A model generated the notes under the pieces. The model was not told the origin of the DNA. It was given only the letters and a program-made list of their open reading frames with translations, and searched no databases. Of a stretch of 64,000 nt of DNA, positions 8,473-17,566 are shown piece after piece. The position numbers and the translations under genes were made by a program. Within the stretch, counting starts at the first letter, position 1. Each line of letters begins with the position of its first letter. Origin of the DNA: DATCMU01 sp036563245 (lineage in GTDB: Bacteria > Pseudomonadota > Alphaproteobacteria > Rhizobiales > Devosiaceae). The stretch is taken from contig DATCMU010000037.1 in the NCBI GenBank assembly GCA_036563245.1, positions 1 to 64,000 on the forward strand, given 5' to 3'.

Positions 8473-8547
8473 GGGCGTGTAGCTCAGCGGGAGAGCACTA
8501 CGTTGACATCGTAGGGGTCACTGGTTCAATCCCAGTCACGCCCACCA
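8473..8547 (+). tRNA. tRNA-Val (anticodon GAC)
   Basis: The cloverleaf is complete: 7-bp acceptor GGGCGTG / CACGCCC, D arm with AGCTCAGC, anticodon stem CTACG / CGTAG with loop TTGACAT (anticodon GAC), T arm GGTTCAATCC, and encoded CCA. It reads GUC and GUU. Confidence 0.97.
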
Positions 8548-8605
8548 TCTTCGCACTATCCCGGCAGCCCCGGCCAAGGCCAAGAGGGGCGATACGCCGA
8601 AAGGC

Positions 8606-8680
8606 GGGTGTGTAGCTCAGCGGGAGAGCACTGCCTTCACACGGCAGGGGTCACAGGTTCAATCCCTGTCACACCCACCA
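8606..8680 (+). tRNA. tRNA-Val (anticodon CAC)
   Basis: Acceptor GGGTGTG / CACACCC, anticodon stem CTGCC / GGCAG with loop TTCACAC (anticodon CAC, reading GUG), T loop GGTTCAATCC and encoded CCA. It is 58 nt after the first tRNA-Val and probably shares its transcript; the two differ mainly in the stems. Confidence 0.97.
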
Positions 8681-8755
8681 TTCTTTTCAAAGGGTTAGCA
8701 CGAGACATGGCAGGGCTCCCCGGTTCATTTGAACCGCTGGGCCACACCTGTGGAT

Positions 8756-9664
8756 TCACGTATTCCCTGCAGCGCCGGGTTGCCACCGGCGCGCCGGGAG
8801 CGATGCGGACTTGGCTCGCGTGCCGATCCACACCGACACCGCCACGAGCGCGCCGAAAACAAAAGTCGCCCAGCCGATCTGCTCGCCAAGCAGGATGCGG
8901 GCCGCGAAGATCGTGAGGAAGAGCTGGAGAAGCTGAAGTTGCGATACACGCGCGATGCCGCCCATGGCGAGGCCGCGATACCACGCGAAGAACGCGCTCA
9001 ATTGCGAGACCAGGCCCAGGTAGGCGAAGGCGAGAAGGACATCGCCGGGCGCATCGAGCGGCACCGGTTCCACAGTCAAGCCGAGTGGCAGGATGACCGG
9101 CAACGCCACAATCAGTGCCCAGCACGACACCTGCCAGCCACCCATCGTCTGCGCGGCCTTGCCGCCGAAGGCATAGCCGACGGCAGCCGAGACGACCGCC
9201 GCCAGAAGATAGAGATCGCTCAAGACGAAATTGCCGCCTGACTGCAGCAGGACATAGGCAATCGTGATGGCTGTGCCGAGCAGGCTCGACAGCCAGAAGA
9301 TCGCACCGGGACGTTCGCGATTGACCGCGACCGCGACCGCGGCGGTCGCCAGGGGCAAAAGCCCGACCACCACGGCGCCATGGGCGGCAGAACCGGTGGT
9401 CATGGCGAGATTGGCAAAAACGGGAAATCCGAAAACCGTGCCCGCGGCACAAAGCACGAGATAGCCGAACTCTGCGCCGCGCGGCCGTCGCGTTCGCGTG
9501 ACAATCACGATGGCACTCGCGACGCATGCCGCAAGCGCTGCCCGCCAGATCGCGATCTGGAACGGATCGAGCGACCGCAGCGCTATGCGTGTCATCGGCA
9601 GTGTGAGGGAAAATGCCACGACGCCGACAAATCCCCAGACCAGGCCAGCAGTCATGCGACTCAT
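8756..9664 (-). CDS. EamA/DMT-family exporter
   Basis: A 302-residue inner-membrane protein with about ten hydrophobic segments in two EamA repeats (drug/metabolite transporter superfamily, RhaT-like). Members export amino acids, metabolites or toxic compounds. ATG 9664 is chosen because GGGGAG lies 8 nt upstream; an in-frame start at 9685 would lie before that site. The XRE-cupin gene upstream on the same strand is the probable local regulator, a frequent pairing with EamA exporters. The substrate is unknown. Its 3' end lies 76 bp from the tRNA-Val pair, which it faces convergently. Confidence 0.88.
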   Translation of the reverse strand: MSRMTAGLVWGFVGVVAFSLTLPMTRIALRSLDPFQIAIWRAALAACVASAIVIVTRTRRPRGAEFGYLVLCAAGTVFGFPVFANLAMTTGSAAHGAVVVGLLPLATAAVAVAVNRERPGAIFWLSSLLGTAITIAYVLLQSGGNFVLSDLYLLAAVVSAAVGYAFGGKAAQTMGGWQVSCWALIVALPVILPLGLTVEPVPLDAPGDVLLAFAYLGLVSQLSAFFAWYRGLAMGGIARVSQLQLLQLFLTIFAARILLGEQIGWATFVFGALVAVSVWIGTRAKSASLPARRWQPGAAGNT

Positions 9665-9822
9665 GACGCAAGCTCCCCGACCCAAGCGCGGGGCCTTTCA
9701 AGGCGCTTCGATGTGCCAGTGCCAGCTTGTCCGATGAGAAGTCCGGTGAGCCCGGCGCCCTGGTGTTTTTCCGGATCCTTCGATCCAGCGGTGAAGATTG
9801 GCAATGAATCAGTCCCTCATAA

Positions 9823-9863
9823 TGGAATTATTCCACTATAAGAGATATTAACTTGTTGAGCAA
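9823..9863 (-). promoter_or_regulatory. Promoter and operator candidate of the EamA gene
   Basis: TGGAA-3-TTCCA (9823-9835) is a perfect 5-bp-arm palindrome, abutting a minus-strand TATAGT (-10, 9835-9840) with a TTG-start -35 (TTGCTC, 9858-9863) 17 bp away. An operator over the -10 would let the adjacent XRE-cupin protein repress the exporter. The leader would be about 160 nt. Assignment rests on position and symmetry only. Confidence 0.45.
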
Positions 9864-9874
9864 TCGCCGGGGGT

Positions 9875-10435
9875 CTAGCGGATCTGCGTGCTGTCGATCA
9901 CAACCAGGAAGACCGCCTCGGTATCGCCCGTGTTCTCGAAAACATGATCGCAATCAGCAGGATAGAAAAGGTAGTCGCCGGCGCGCAGATCCCAGGTGTC
10001 GTTGCCGGCGTGGATCCGGACTGTGCCGCTTTGCACGTAGAGGTGTTCTTCGACGCCGGGCCGGTGCGAGGGGAACGGGCCGGTCCTGGACCCTGCGGGC
10101 AGGATGTTGAGCGCCAGATCGACCCCGCGGCCGCGATAGAGGGGCGACAGGGAACGGCGCTCGAAGCCGGTTCCGGGTTCATGGAACGAGGGCTGGCGAT
10201 CGGCGGGCACCATGATCGGGCCGGTGCGCGTTTCGCCACCGACGACCTGTGAAATGCTGAGATCCAGCGCGCTGGCGAGCTTGCCCAGCACCGAGGTCGT
10301 GGGGGTCGCCTCGCCTCGCTCGATCCGCGAGATCATCGCCCGGCTGACGCCCGACAGGCGCGCCAACTGGTCGAGCGTGAGTTCCTTGCGCTGGCGATGC
10401 GTCTTCAGCGATCGTGAGAGGTCGGTGGATGTCAT
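9875..10435 (-). CDS. XRE-family regulator with C-terminal cupin domain
   Basis: The 186-residue protein has an N-terminal helix-turn-helix (about residues 6-62, LDQLARLSGVSRAMISRIER) and a C-terminal cupin (about 105-180, HLYVQSGTVRIHAGN, LRAGDYLFYPADCDHVF) that probably binds a small ligand or metal. This architecture is common in repressors of neighbouring exporters or amino-acid genes; here the EamA exporter lies directly downstream. ATG 10435 follows AGGATT; TTG 10441 is two codons earlier. It starts 58 nt downstream of ubiV but no functional link to ubiquinone is evident. Confidence 0.88.
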   Translation of the reverse strand: MTSTDLSRSLKTHRQRKELTLDQLARLSGVSRAMISRIERGEATPTTSVLGKLASALDLSISQVVGGETRTGPIMVPADRQPSFHEPGTGFERRSLSPLYRGRGVDLALNILPAGSRTGPFPSHRPGVEEHLYVQSGTVRIHAGNDTWDLRAGDYLFYPADCDHVFENTGDTEAVFLVVIDSTQIR

Positions 10436-10492
10436 GGGCAAATCCTACGCGACCCGACCTGTATTTGGAATGCCACGCAACGCGGCGCCCGG

Positions 10493-11383
10493 TCAGATTT
10501 GGCCCGACCACGCAACGCCCGCCGACCCGGCGATGAACCCATCGGAATAGCTGCCGCCCGGGGCATTGTCCCGTGCCGCCGCCGAGAGCTCGTCGGCCGA
10601 TATGCGGCCTTCGACCAGGTCGCGGAAAAGCCCGCACACCTCAACGAAACCCTGCGATTGGGGCGACAGGCGAAGGCCGGCTACTCCTGCCTGGCGCATG
10701 GCGGGAAGCTGGCGTGCGAGGTTGGCGCAACTGCCCGAAAGAGTCTGGACCCCGTTCACCGCCAGGAACTCCTGCCCGTCGAGGGTTTCGACCGCGCGAC
10801 CGTCGGGATCGTCGGCGCAAACGAACTGGCAATTGTCCTTGGCGCGACCGGCGAGGCGCGCGTGGTAGCAGCGCCCGGAGATCGCAAGCGGCAGGCGGCC
10901 CCAGGCCCAGGTCTCAACCGGTACATTGGTCGAGGCGACCAGCGCGTTGACCGACGAAAGGGGTAATTCCGGAGGCAAACAGAAGCGGATGGCACCCCGC
11001 CTTGCCAGCCAGTTCAGTGTCCCCTCGTTATAGACGTTGACCAGCGGGCCGATGGAAAAAGGCGCCCCCTGCGGCAAGTGCGCCAGAGCCGAGAGATCAT
11101 TGATCTCGACTTCGAGGCCCATTTCGACCAGTTCGGCGGTCAGATTGCGCTCGCGTTTCAGGGTAACCAGCGCCAGCGTGGTCATGGCCACTGTCTTGCC
11201 GGCGCCGACAAGACGCTCCACCGCTTCGGGGATGGCGGTCTGATAGAAGGGCAGGCGCTTGGAACAGACCAGTTCACCCAGCACGACCCTGTCCACCGGG
11301 GCCTCGTCAGCGATCCGGGCATAGAAATCGCGCCAGGTTTCGATGTCCCAGAAGAACTGGTTCGGACCAACCGTGAGTTGCAT
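10493..11383 (-). CDS. ubiV: Oxygen-independent ubiquinone hydroxylation protein UbiV
   Basis: A U32-peptidase-family [4Fe-4S] protein that with UbiU introduces the ring hydroxyls of ubiquinone without O2, using prephenate as oxygen donor in E. coli. The 296-residue product has the four cluster cysteines expected for UbiV: Cys40 (GELVCSKR), then Cys172, Cys185 and Cys189 (GRC..., DNCQFVC). ATG 11383 has GGAGGTAGG upstream and begins 5 nt after the ubiU stop, so ubiT-ubiU-ubiV is one tightly coupled operon. It would allow ubiquinone synthesis during anoxic respiration. Confidence 0.95.
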   Translation of the reverse strand: MQLTVGPNQFFWDIETWRDFYARIADEAPVDRVVLGELVCSKRLPFYQTAIPEAVERLVGAGKTVAMTTLALVTLKRERNLTAELVEMGLEVEINDLSALAHLPQGAPFSIGPLVNVYNEGTLNWLARRGAIRFCLPPELPLSSVNALVASTNVPVETWAWGRLPLAISGRCYHARLAGRAKDNCQFVCADDPDGRAVETLDGQEFLAVNGVQTLSGSCANLARQLPAMRQAGVAGLRLSPQSQGFVEVCGLFRDLVEGRISADELSAAARDNAPGGSYSDGFIAGSAGVAWSGQI

Positions 11384-11387
11384 GATC

Positions 11388-12368
11388 CTACCTCCAGGTC
11401 TTTCGGTACGCGCCGGTGGTGGCGGACTGACCTTCGGTCAGGCGGGCCAGCGCTCCCGCAGGCACGGGCCGTCCCGCCTCGACCGCTTCGACGGCCTCAC
11501 GAAAGCTGCGCACCACCTGCGCGACATAGGACCGGGAGCGCTGCCGGCCTTCGATCTTGAGCGCCTTCACGCCGGCGCCGGCCAGCGCCGGGATCAGGTC
11601 GGTGGCGTCCAGACTGGCCGGGTCTTCGAAGATGTAGCCGGTCGTGTCGCCGCTGGTGAAGCAGCCCTTGCACAGCGTGGGGTAGGGGGCAGGGGCGTCC
11701 TTGGCGTTGCGATGAATGGTGAAGCCGCCAAGCCTTGCGGCCAGTTCGCCGCCCTCCTCGGCATAGGCAACATGGGAGGGGGGTGAGCACACGCCATTCA
11801 TGTTTGGCGACTTGCCCGTAACATAGGACGATAGCGAACATCGCCCCTCGGCCATCACGCAAAGGCCACCGAATACGAACACTTCGGTCTCGATGTCGAT
11901 CTCTCGATTGATCGCGGTGATCTCGGCCACGGTCAGCACCCGGGGCAGAACAACGCGGCGGACCCCGAACGTGCGGGCATAGAAGTTGATCATGTCCGGA
12001 TTGGCGGCGGCGGCCTGCACCGAGAGGTGCCGCCGCAGGTTTGGATGGCGCTCTGCGGCGTGGGCAAGAAGCCCCAGGTCGGCCAGGATGACGGCGTCGG
12101 CCTCCGCGGCTTCGGCGTCCGCGACGGCCCGGTGCCAGATCGCTTCGGCACCCGCGCGCGGGAAGGTGTTGATCGCCACCAGAACCCTGACGCCCTTTGC
12201 ATGGGCGAAGGCGACGCTTTTCGCCAATTCCTCGCGGCTGAAGTTCAGGCCGGGAAAATTGCGGGCATTGGTCTCGTCGGCGAAGCCGCAATAGACGGCA
12301 TGTGCGCCTGCCTCGACCGCGGCATGCAGGGCCGCGGGCGTGCCGGCGGGGCAGACCAGTTCCATCAT
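11388..12368 (-). CDS. ubiU: Oxygen-independent ubiquinone hydroxylation protein UbiU
   Basis: The partner of UbiV, a U32-family iron-sulfur protein. The 326-residue product begins MMELVCPAG and carries NARNFPGLNF near residue 40. Cluster ligands are Cys170, Cys177, Cys194 and Cys233 (GGLCVMAEGRC, NGVCSPPSH, LCKGCF), each one residue on from the E. coli positions I recall (169, 176, 193, 232). The start overlaps the ubiT stop as ATGA, with GGAGGA 6 nt upstream, so translation is probably coupled. The frame is open further upstream inside ubiT, but those extensions are artefacts. Confidence 0.96.
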   Translation of the reverse strand: MMELVCPAGTPAALHAAVEAGAHAVYCGFADETNARNFPGLNFSREELAKSVAFAHAKGVRVLVAINTFPRAGAEAIWHRAVADAEAAEADAVILADLGLLAHAAERHPNLRRHLSVQAAAANPDMINFYARTFGVRRVVLPRVLTVAEITAINREIDIETEVFVFGGLCVMAEGRCSLSSYVTGKSPNMNGVCSPPSHVAYAEEGGELAARLGGFTIHRNAKDAPAPYPTLCKGCFTSGDTTGYIFEDPASLDATDLIPALAGAGVKALKIEGRQRSRSYVAQVVRSFREAVEAVEAGRPVPAGALARLTEGQSATTGAYRKTWR

Positions 12369-12901
12369 CGTGTGTCCTCCTTGCGCCTCAGCGGCACTCC
12401 GGTCCGGTCCTGGGCGAAGGCGATAAGCGGGCCGAGCATGGGCGCGAAGGGGCCGGCCAAAGCCGAAATCTCGGTACCAAGATCGAGTTCGGCGTCGTCG
12501 ATCGCATTGCGCAGCGCGACCGCTGCCGACGTGTCGCCCTCGATCACCAGCTGGCGCGAGAAAAACAGCGCATCGCCGTCCCATGTGCCGTGCACCAGCC
12601 CCAGAAGCGCAGCCAGCGGTCCTGCAATGCGGGCATCGGCGGGTGGCACCTGGCGGTGGACGCTCACGCCCCCGCGCGGTGCATCGGGCCGGATCAGAAG
12701 GCAAATCGGCAAGTCGGTAGGATCGATTGCGAAGCGCCGGTCGGCATATTCGCCCAGCCGATCCTTCATGCCCGGGTGGTTGGCGATCAACCGCCGCATC
12801 AGGGCCGACAGGGCCAGCGCCATTGGAGGTAGCGGAGCGAAGCGCAGACCCAGGCGCATGGGGAACGGCGCGGTTGGAATTGTTGCGAAGGCGTCAGGCA
12901 T
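12365..12901 (-). CDS. ubiT: Ubiquinone accessory lipid-carrier protein UbiT (SCP2 domain)
   Basis: A 178-residue SCP2-like protein thought to bind the hydrophobic quinone intermediates for UbiUV, replacing the aerobic UbiJ. The SCP2 region covers about residues 55-150 (DLPICLLIR, DALFFSRQLVIEGDTSAAVALRNAIDD). It is the first gene of ubiTUV. ATG 12901 lies 72 nt from the edge of a perfect FNR-type palindrome. The ribosome site is weak. The N-terminal 40 residues are hydrophobic and may touch the membrane. Confidence 0.92.
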   Translation of the reverse strand: MPDAFATIPTAPFPMRLGLRFAPLPPMALALSALMRRLIANHPGMKDRLGEYADRRFAIDPTDLPICLLIRPDAPRGGVSVHRQVPPADARIAGPLAALLGLVHGTWDGDALFFSRQLVIEGDTSAAVALRNAIDDAELDLGTEISALAGPFAPMLGPLIAFAQDRTGVPLRRKEDTR

Positions 12902-12972
12902 TGCGACCGGATTGAGTGGAGGCCCGATCGAGCGGGTCGTCGCATTCCTAGCAATTTATACCTCAAACCTAC

Positions 12973-12986
12973 TTGATATATATCAA
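12973..12986. promoter_or_regulatory. FNR/FixK-type anaerobox between ubiTUV and ubiDX
   Basis: TTGAT-ATAT-ATCAA, a perfect match to the FNR-class consensus TTGATNNNNATCAA, inside an 18-bp palindrome (12971-12988). It sits in the 139-bp divergent region, about 79 nt from the ubiT start and 61 nt from the ubiD start, compatible with activation of either or both operons in low oxygen. Confidence 0.88.
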
Positions 12987-13040
12987 GTGGGTGATGGCCG
13001 TGGCCTGCTAGCGTTCCGCCACTTGCGTCCATGCATCCGG

Positions 13041-14546
13041 GTGAGCGCCATCCGTTCCCTGCCACCATTTGCCGATCTGCGGGCCTTCCTGTCCTGGTGC
13101 GACGGGCAGGGCGAACTTCTGCGCGTTTCGGAACCGGTTGCGGCCCGCCACCAGATCACCGCGGTGCAGATGCGCGTCCTGCGCGCCGGGGGCCCTGTGC
13201 TGCGATTCGATGCGCCCCTGCTCAACGATGGCACCCGGTCGCCCGTACCGGTGGTGACGAATCTCTTCGGCACAAGGGCGCGGGTCGCGGCAGGGCTTGG
13301 ATTGACCTCCGAACAGATCCCGGAATTGGGAGAGTTCCTTGCCGGATTGCGCAGTCCAGCTCCTGTCGAGGGAATGCGCGACGCGCTGTCGCGCTGGCCA
13401 ATGCTCAAGGCCGCGCTCAGCACACGCGCCAGGGTCTTGCGCAAGGCCCCGGTGCACGGAGTGGTCAGTGAAGCGCCCAATCTCGAGGCCCTGCCGGTGC
13501 AGACCTGCTGGCCGGGCGATGCAGGTCCGTTGATGACCTGGCCGGTGATCCTGACGCGGCCATACGGGTCCGCTTCCAGCGACGTGGCCCGCTACAATGC
13601 CGGTGTCTATCGGGCGCAGGTTCTGGGGCGCGACCGTTTGATCCTGCGCTGGCTGGCGCATCGGGGCGGGGCCGCGCACCACCGCGGCTGGGCGCGGAAC
13701 AGGGAGCCGATGCCGGTGGCCGTGGTGCTGGGCGCCGATCCCGCGATGCTGCTTTCCGCGGCCCTGCCGCTGCCCGAATCGATCTCGGAGCTGGCTTTTT
13801 CCGGCGTGTTGCGCGGCACGCGAACCGAGCTGGTTCCCGCGCTCAGCGTGCCATTGCTCGTGCCCGCTCATGCCGAGATGGTCGTGGAGGGGTGGGTATC
13901 GCCAACCGAGACGGCGCCGGAAGGCCCGTTCGGCGACCACACGGGGTATTACAACGCGGTCGAGCCTTTCCCGGTGATGCAGGTCACGGCCATCACTCAT
14001 CGGCGCGATCCGCTCTACCTGTCGACATCGACGGGGCGGCCGCCCGACGAGCCGTCGGTGATCGGGGAGGTGTTCAACGACCTCGCCCTGCCGGTGATCC
14101 GGCAGCAGATCCCGGAGGTGCGTGATGTGTGGCTGCCCCCCGCCGCCTGCTCCTATCGCATCGCCGTGGTGGCGATAGACAAGCGCTATCCGGGCCAGGC
14201 CCGCCGGGTGATGATGGCGCTTTGGGGGATGCTGCCGCAGTTCAGCTACACCAAGCTGGTGATCGTGGTGGATGGGGATATCGACCCCAGGAACTGGGAC
14301 GACGTCGCCTGGGCGCTGGCAACGCGGATGGACCCGGGCCGCGACACGATGCTGCTCGAGCGCACGCCCATGGACTATCTGGATTTCGCCTCGCCGGCCG
14401 AAGGGCTTGCGGGCAAGCTGGGGATCGACGCGACCACCAAGGTCGGTTCGGAGACCGGGCGAGAATGGGGGCGGACGATGGTCATGTCGCCTGAGGCCGA
14501 AAGCTTCGCCGAGGATCTTCTGGCAAGGATCGGGAGTGGCGCATGA
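13041..14546 (+). CDS. ubiD: UbiD-family prenylated-FMN decarboxylase
   Basis: UbiD decarboxylates 4-hydroxy-3-polyprenylbenzoate using prenylated FMN supplied by UbiX. The 501-residue product has the family order: N-terminal FADLRAFLSWCDGQGEL, a central flavin-binding domain, the catalytic PEGPFGDHTGYY near residue 293 and the C-terminal hexamerisation part. GTG 13041 gives the usual family length; the frame is open far upstream, but that part overlaps ubiT and ubiU on the other strand. It is translationally coupled to ubiX. The shared anaerobox with ubiTUV suggests that this copy supplies the decarboxylation step under anoxia. Confidence 0.93.
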   Translation: MSAIRSLPPFADLRAFLSWCDGQGELLRVSEPVAARHQITAVQMRVLRAGGPVLRFDAPLLNDGTRSPVPVVTNLFGTRARVAAGLGLTSEQIPELGEFLAGLRSPAPVEGMRDALSRWPMLKAALSTRARVLRKAPVHGVVSEAPNLEALPVQTCWPGDAGPLMTWPVILTRPYGSASSDVARYNAGVYRAQVLGRDRLILRWLAHRGGAAHHRGWARNREPMPVAVVLGADPAMLLSAALPLPESISELAFSGVLRGTRTELVPALSVPLLVPAHAEMVVEGWVSPTETAPEGPFGDHTGYYNAVEPFPVMQVTAITHRRDPLYLSTSTGRPPDEPSVIGEVFNDLALPVIRQQIPEVRDVWLPPAACSYRIAVVAIDKRYPGQARRVMMALWGMLPQFSYTKLVIVVDGDIDPRNWDDVAWALATRMDPGRDTMLLERTPMDYLDFASPAEGLAGKLGIDATTKVGSETGREWGRTMVMSPEAESFAEDLLARIGSGA

Positions 14547-15100
14547 GAGTTGTGCTGGGCGTTTCGGGCGGATCGGGTGCGGCGCTTTCGCTGGCGGTGG
14601 CCGGTCACCTTGCCGCGCTGGGCGCCGGCATCGACCTGGTGATCAGCACGGCGGGCGAGCGTACCTTGCACGAGGAGTGCGGAGCGGACGTGATCGCGCG
14701 GTTCGCGTCGTTCGGATGCATTCGTCACGACCTGCGCAACATGGGTGCGAAAATCGCCTCGGGATCCTACCCCGTTGCCGGGATGATCGTTGCGCCATGT
14801 TCCATGCGCAGTCTCGCGGCCATCGCCCATGGACTTGACGACAACCTCCTGATCCGCGCCGCCGGGGTACAGCTCAAGGAGCGGCGTCCCCTTGTCCTGC
14901 TTGCCCGCGAGGCGCCCCTGACGCTGGCGCACCTGCGCAACATGACTTCGGTGACCGAAATGGGCGGCATCATCCAGCCCCCGGTTCCCGCCTTTTACCT
15001 GCACCCTCGATCGCTCGCGGATGCGGTGGAACAGATCGCGGCCCGTTCGGTCGATCTATTGCGGCTTGGGCCCCCGGTGGCCGCGGCCTGGGGAGGGTGA
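14543..15100 (+). CDS. ubiX: Flavin prenyltransferase UbiX
   Basis: UbiX attaches dimethylallyl phosphate to FMN, making the cofactor of UbiD. The 185-residue product shows the flavodoxin-like GVSGGSGAA (6-14), APCSMRSLAAIAHGLDDNLL (from about residue 88), and the LKERRPLVLLAREAPL and HLRNM segments typical of the family. The start overlaps the ubiD stop by ATGA, which couples the two enzymes at equal dose. Confidence 0.96.
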   Translation: MRVVLGVSGGSGAALSLAVAGHLAALGAGIDLVISTAGERTLHEECGADVIARFASFGCIRHDLRNMGAKIASGSYPVAGMIVAPCSMRSLAAIAHGLDDNLLIRAAGVQLKERRPLVLLAREAPLTLAHLRNMTSVTEMGGIIQPPVPAFYLHPRSLADAVEQIAARSVDLLRLGPPVAAAWGG

Positions 15101-15105
15101 TCGGG

Positions 15106-16176
<1,071 letters not shown>

Positions 16177-16341
16177 GATCAACGGCGGATGGGCAATGTC
16201 CAGTCCTGGACGGCCATTCGGGCTTTTGCGGCCGTGCCCAGGATTGCGGGGCGCGAAGACCTCTGTTCACTTGCCCAAGCCGAGCATCGCCGCGAACGGC
16301 CATCGGTTCGATCCCGGTCGCCTTTTCCACTGCAGCCCGGG

Positions 16342-16374
16342 CAGGTTTCAACCTGTAAAGTGGTACTAAAGTGG
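16342..16374 (+). promoter_or_regulatory. Operator candidates upstream of the amino-sugar operon
   Basis: CAGGTT-TC-AACCTG (16342-16355) is a perfect 6-bp-arm palindrome. It is followed at once by a direct repeat TAAAGTGG at 16356-16363 and 16367-16374, 11 bp apart, i.e. on one face of the helix. The 289-bp gap upstream of the ABC operon holds nothing else distinctive. The likely ligand is the GntR protein encoded at the end of the operon. Assignment is inferential. Confidence 0.45.
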
Positions 16375-16465
16375 GTTTTTAAACAAAACCAATTTACAAC
16401 CTCTTGCCGGCTCTGCTACCCATTGTAGGCGCAATGCCTATTGTGGATGCCCAGGGGAGGGAAGC

Positions 16466-17524
16466 TTGGCAACGCTCAGTCTGCGTGGGATCACCAAGCG
16501 TTTCGGTTCGGTCGACGTGCTGCGCGGCATCGATCTCGAGATCGCCGACAAGGAACTGATTGTCTTCGTGGGCCCTTCGGGCTGCGGCAAGTCCACGCTT
16601 CTGCGGCTTATCGCGGGACTTGAGCCGATCACCGATGGCGAATTCTACCTGAATGGCCGCGAGATCAGCAAAGTGCCCCCGGCGCGACGCGGCATTGCCA
16701 TGGTGTTCCAGTCCTACGCGCTCTATCCGCATATGGACGTCTATGAGAACATGGCGTTCGGCATCCGCATCATGGGGCTGAGCAAGCAGGAAATCGACGA
16801 CCGCGTGCAAAAGGCGGCGAAGATGCTGCAGCTCGAGCCGCTGCTCAAGCGCAAGCCGCGCGAATTGTCCGGTGGGCAGCGCCAGCGTGTGGCGATCGGC
16901 CGGGCCATTACCCGCCAGCCCGAGGTCTTCCTGCTCGACGAACCGCTTTCCAATCTCGATGCGGCGCTTCGGTCCGAGGTGCGGTTGCAGATCGCCAGCC
17001 TGCACAAGGAACTGGGTGGCAACATGATCTATGTGACCCATGACCAGATCGAGGCCATGACGCTGGCCGACCGTATCGTGGTGATGAACAACGGGCTGGT
17101 GGAGCAGGTGGGCTCGCCGCGCGAGTTGTTCGAGACACCGCAAAACACTTTCGTCGCCACCTTCATCGGTTCGCCGCGGATGACGCTGGTCACCGCGGAC
17201 CGCTCGGGCGACCTTTTCGCGATCGCCGGCAGCGGCGCGGTCGGTATTTCGGGGGCGCCGGAGACCGGGCCGAGCGTCATTCTCGGCGTCCGGCCGGATG
17301 CTTTCGATCTGGTTCCGGTTGCCCAAGGCTGGTCAGCCGAATTCGTCTATTCCGAATACCTTGGAACGGACGTGTTCACCTATGCCCGGCTCGGCGACGG
17401 CACACTTATCGCGGTACGCAGCGATCCCGGCCGCGAACTCAGCCTGGAAGAAGGGCGGATCGGATTGAAACCCCGCCAGGGGCATATCCACTTCTTCGAC
17501 CGGGCAACAGGTCAACGACTCTAG
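16466..17524 (+). CDS. Sugar ABC transporter ATP-binding protein (MsmK/UgpC type)
   Basis: The 352-residue ATPase powers a CUT1 sugar importer from the cytosolic side. The Walker A GPSGCGKST is at 36-44, signature LSGGQ at 134-138, Walker B LLDEP at 156-160 and the switch His in VTHDQIE. The C-terminal third forms a TOBE-like regulatory domain. The start is TTG 16466, preceded by GGGAGGGAAGC; no ATG fits the conserved N-terminus. It is the first gene of a seven-gene operon for an amino sugar. Confidence 0.92.
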   Translation: MATLSLRGITKRFGSVDVLRGIDLEIADKELIVFVGPSGCGKSTLLRLIAGLEPITDGEFYLNGREISKVPPARRGIAMVFQSYALYPHMDVYENMAFGIRIMGLSKQEIDDRVQKAAKMLQLEPLLKRKPRELSGGQRQRVAIGRAITRQPEVFLLDEPLSNLDAALRSEVRLQIASLHKELGGNMIYVTHDQIEAMTLADRIVVMNNGLVEQVGSPRELFETPQNTFVATFIGSPRMTLVTADRSGDLFAIAGSGAVGISGAPETGPSVILGVRPDAFDLVPVAQGWSAEFVYSEYLGTDVFTYARLGDGTLIAVRSDPGRELSLEEGRIGLKPRQGHIHFFDRATGQRL

Positions 17525-17566
17525 GACGGTCACGGTCGCGCCCGTCCGCAAACAAACGGAGGTATC

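Noticed and set aside
8473..8680. Tandem near-identical 75-nt units as a repeat or integration site
   Set aside because: They are two tRNA-Val genes with different anticodons; no integrase or duplicated tRNA end is nearby.
12027..13040. Upstream extension of the UbiD frame (about 338 extra codons)
   Set aside because: It runs antisense through ubiU and ubiT and across the anaerobox; the family length fits GTG 13041.
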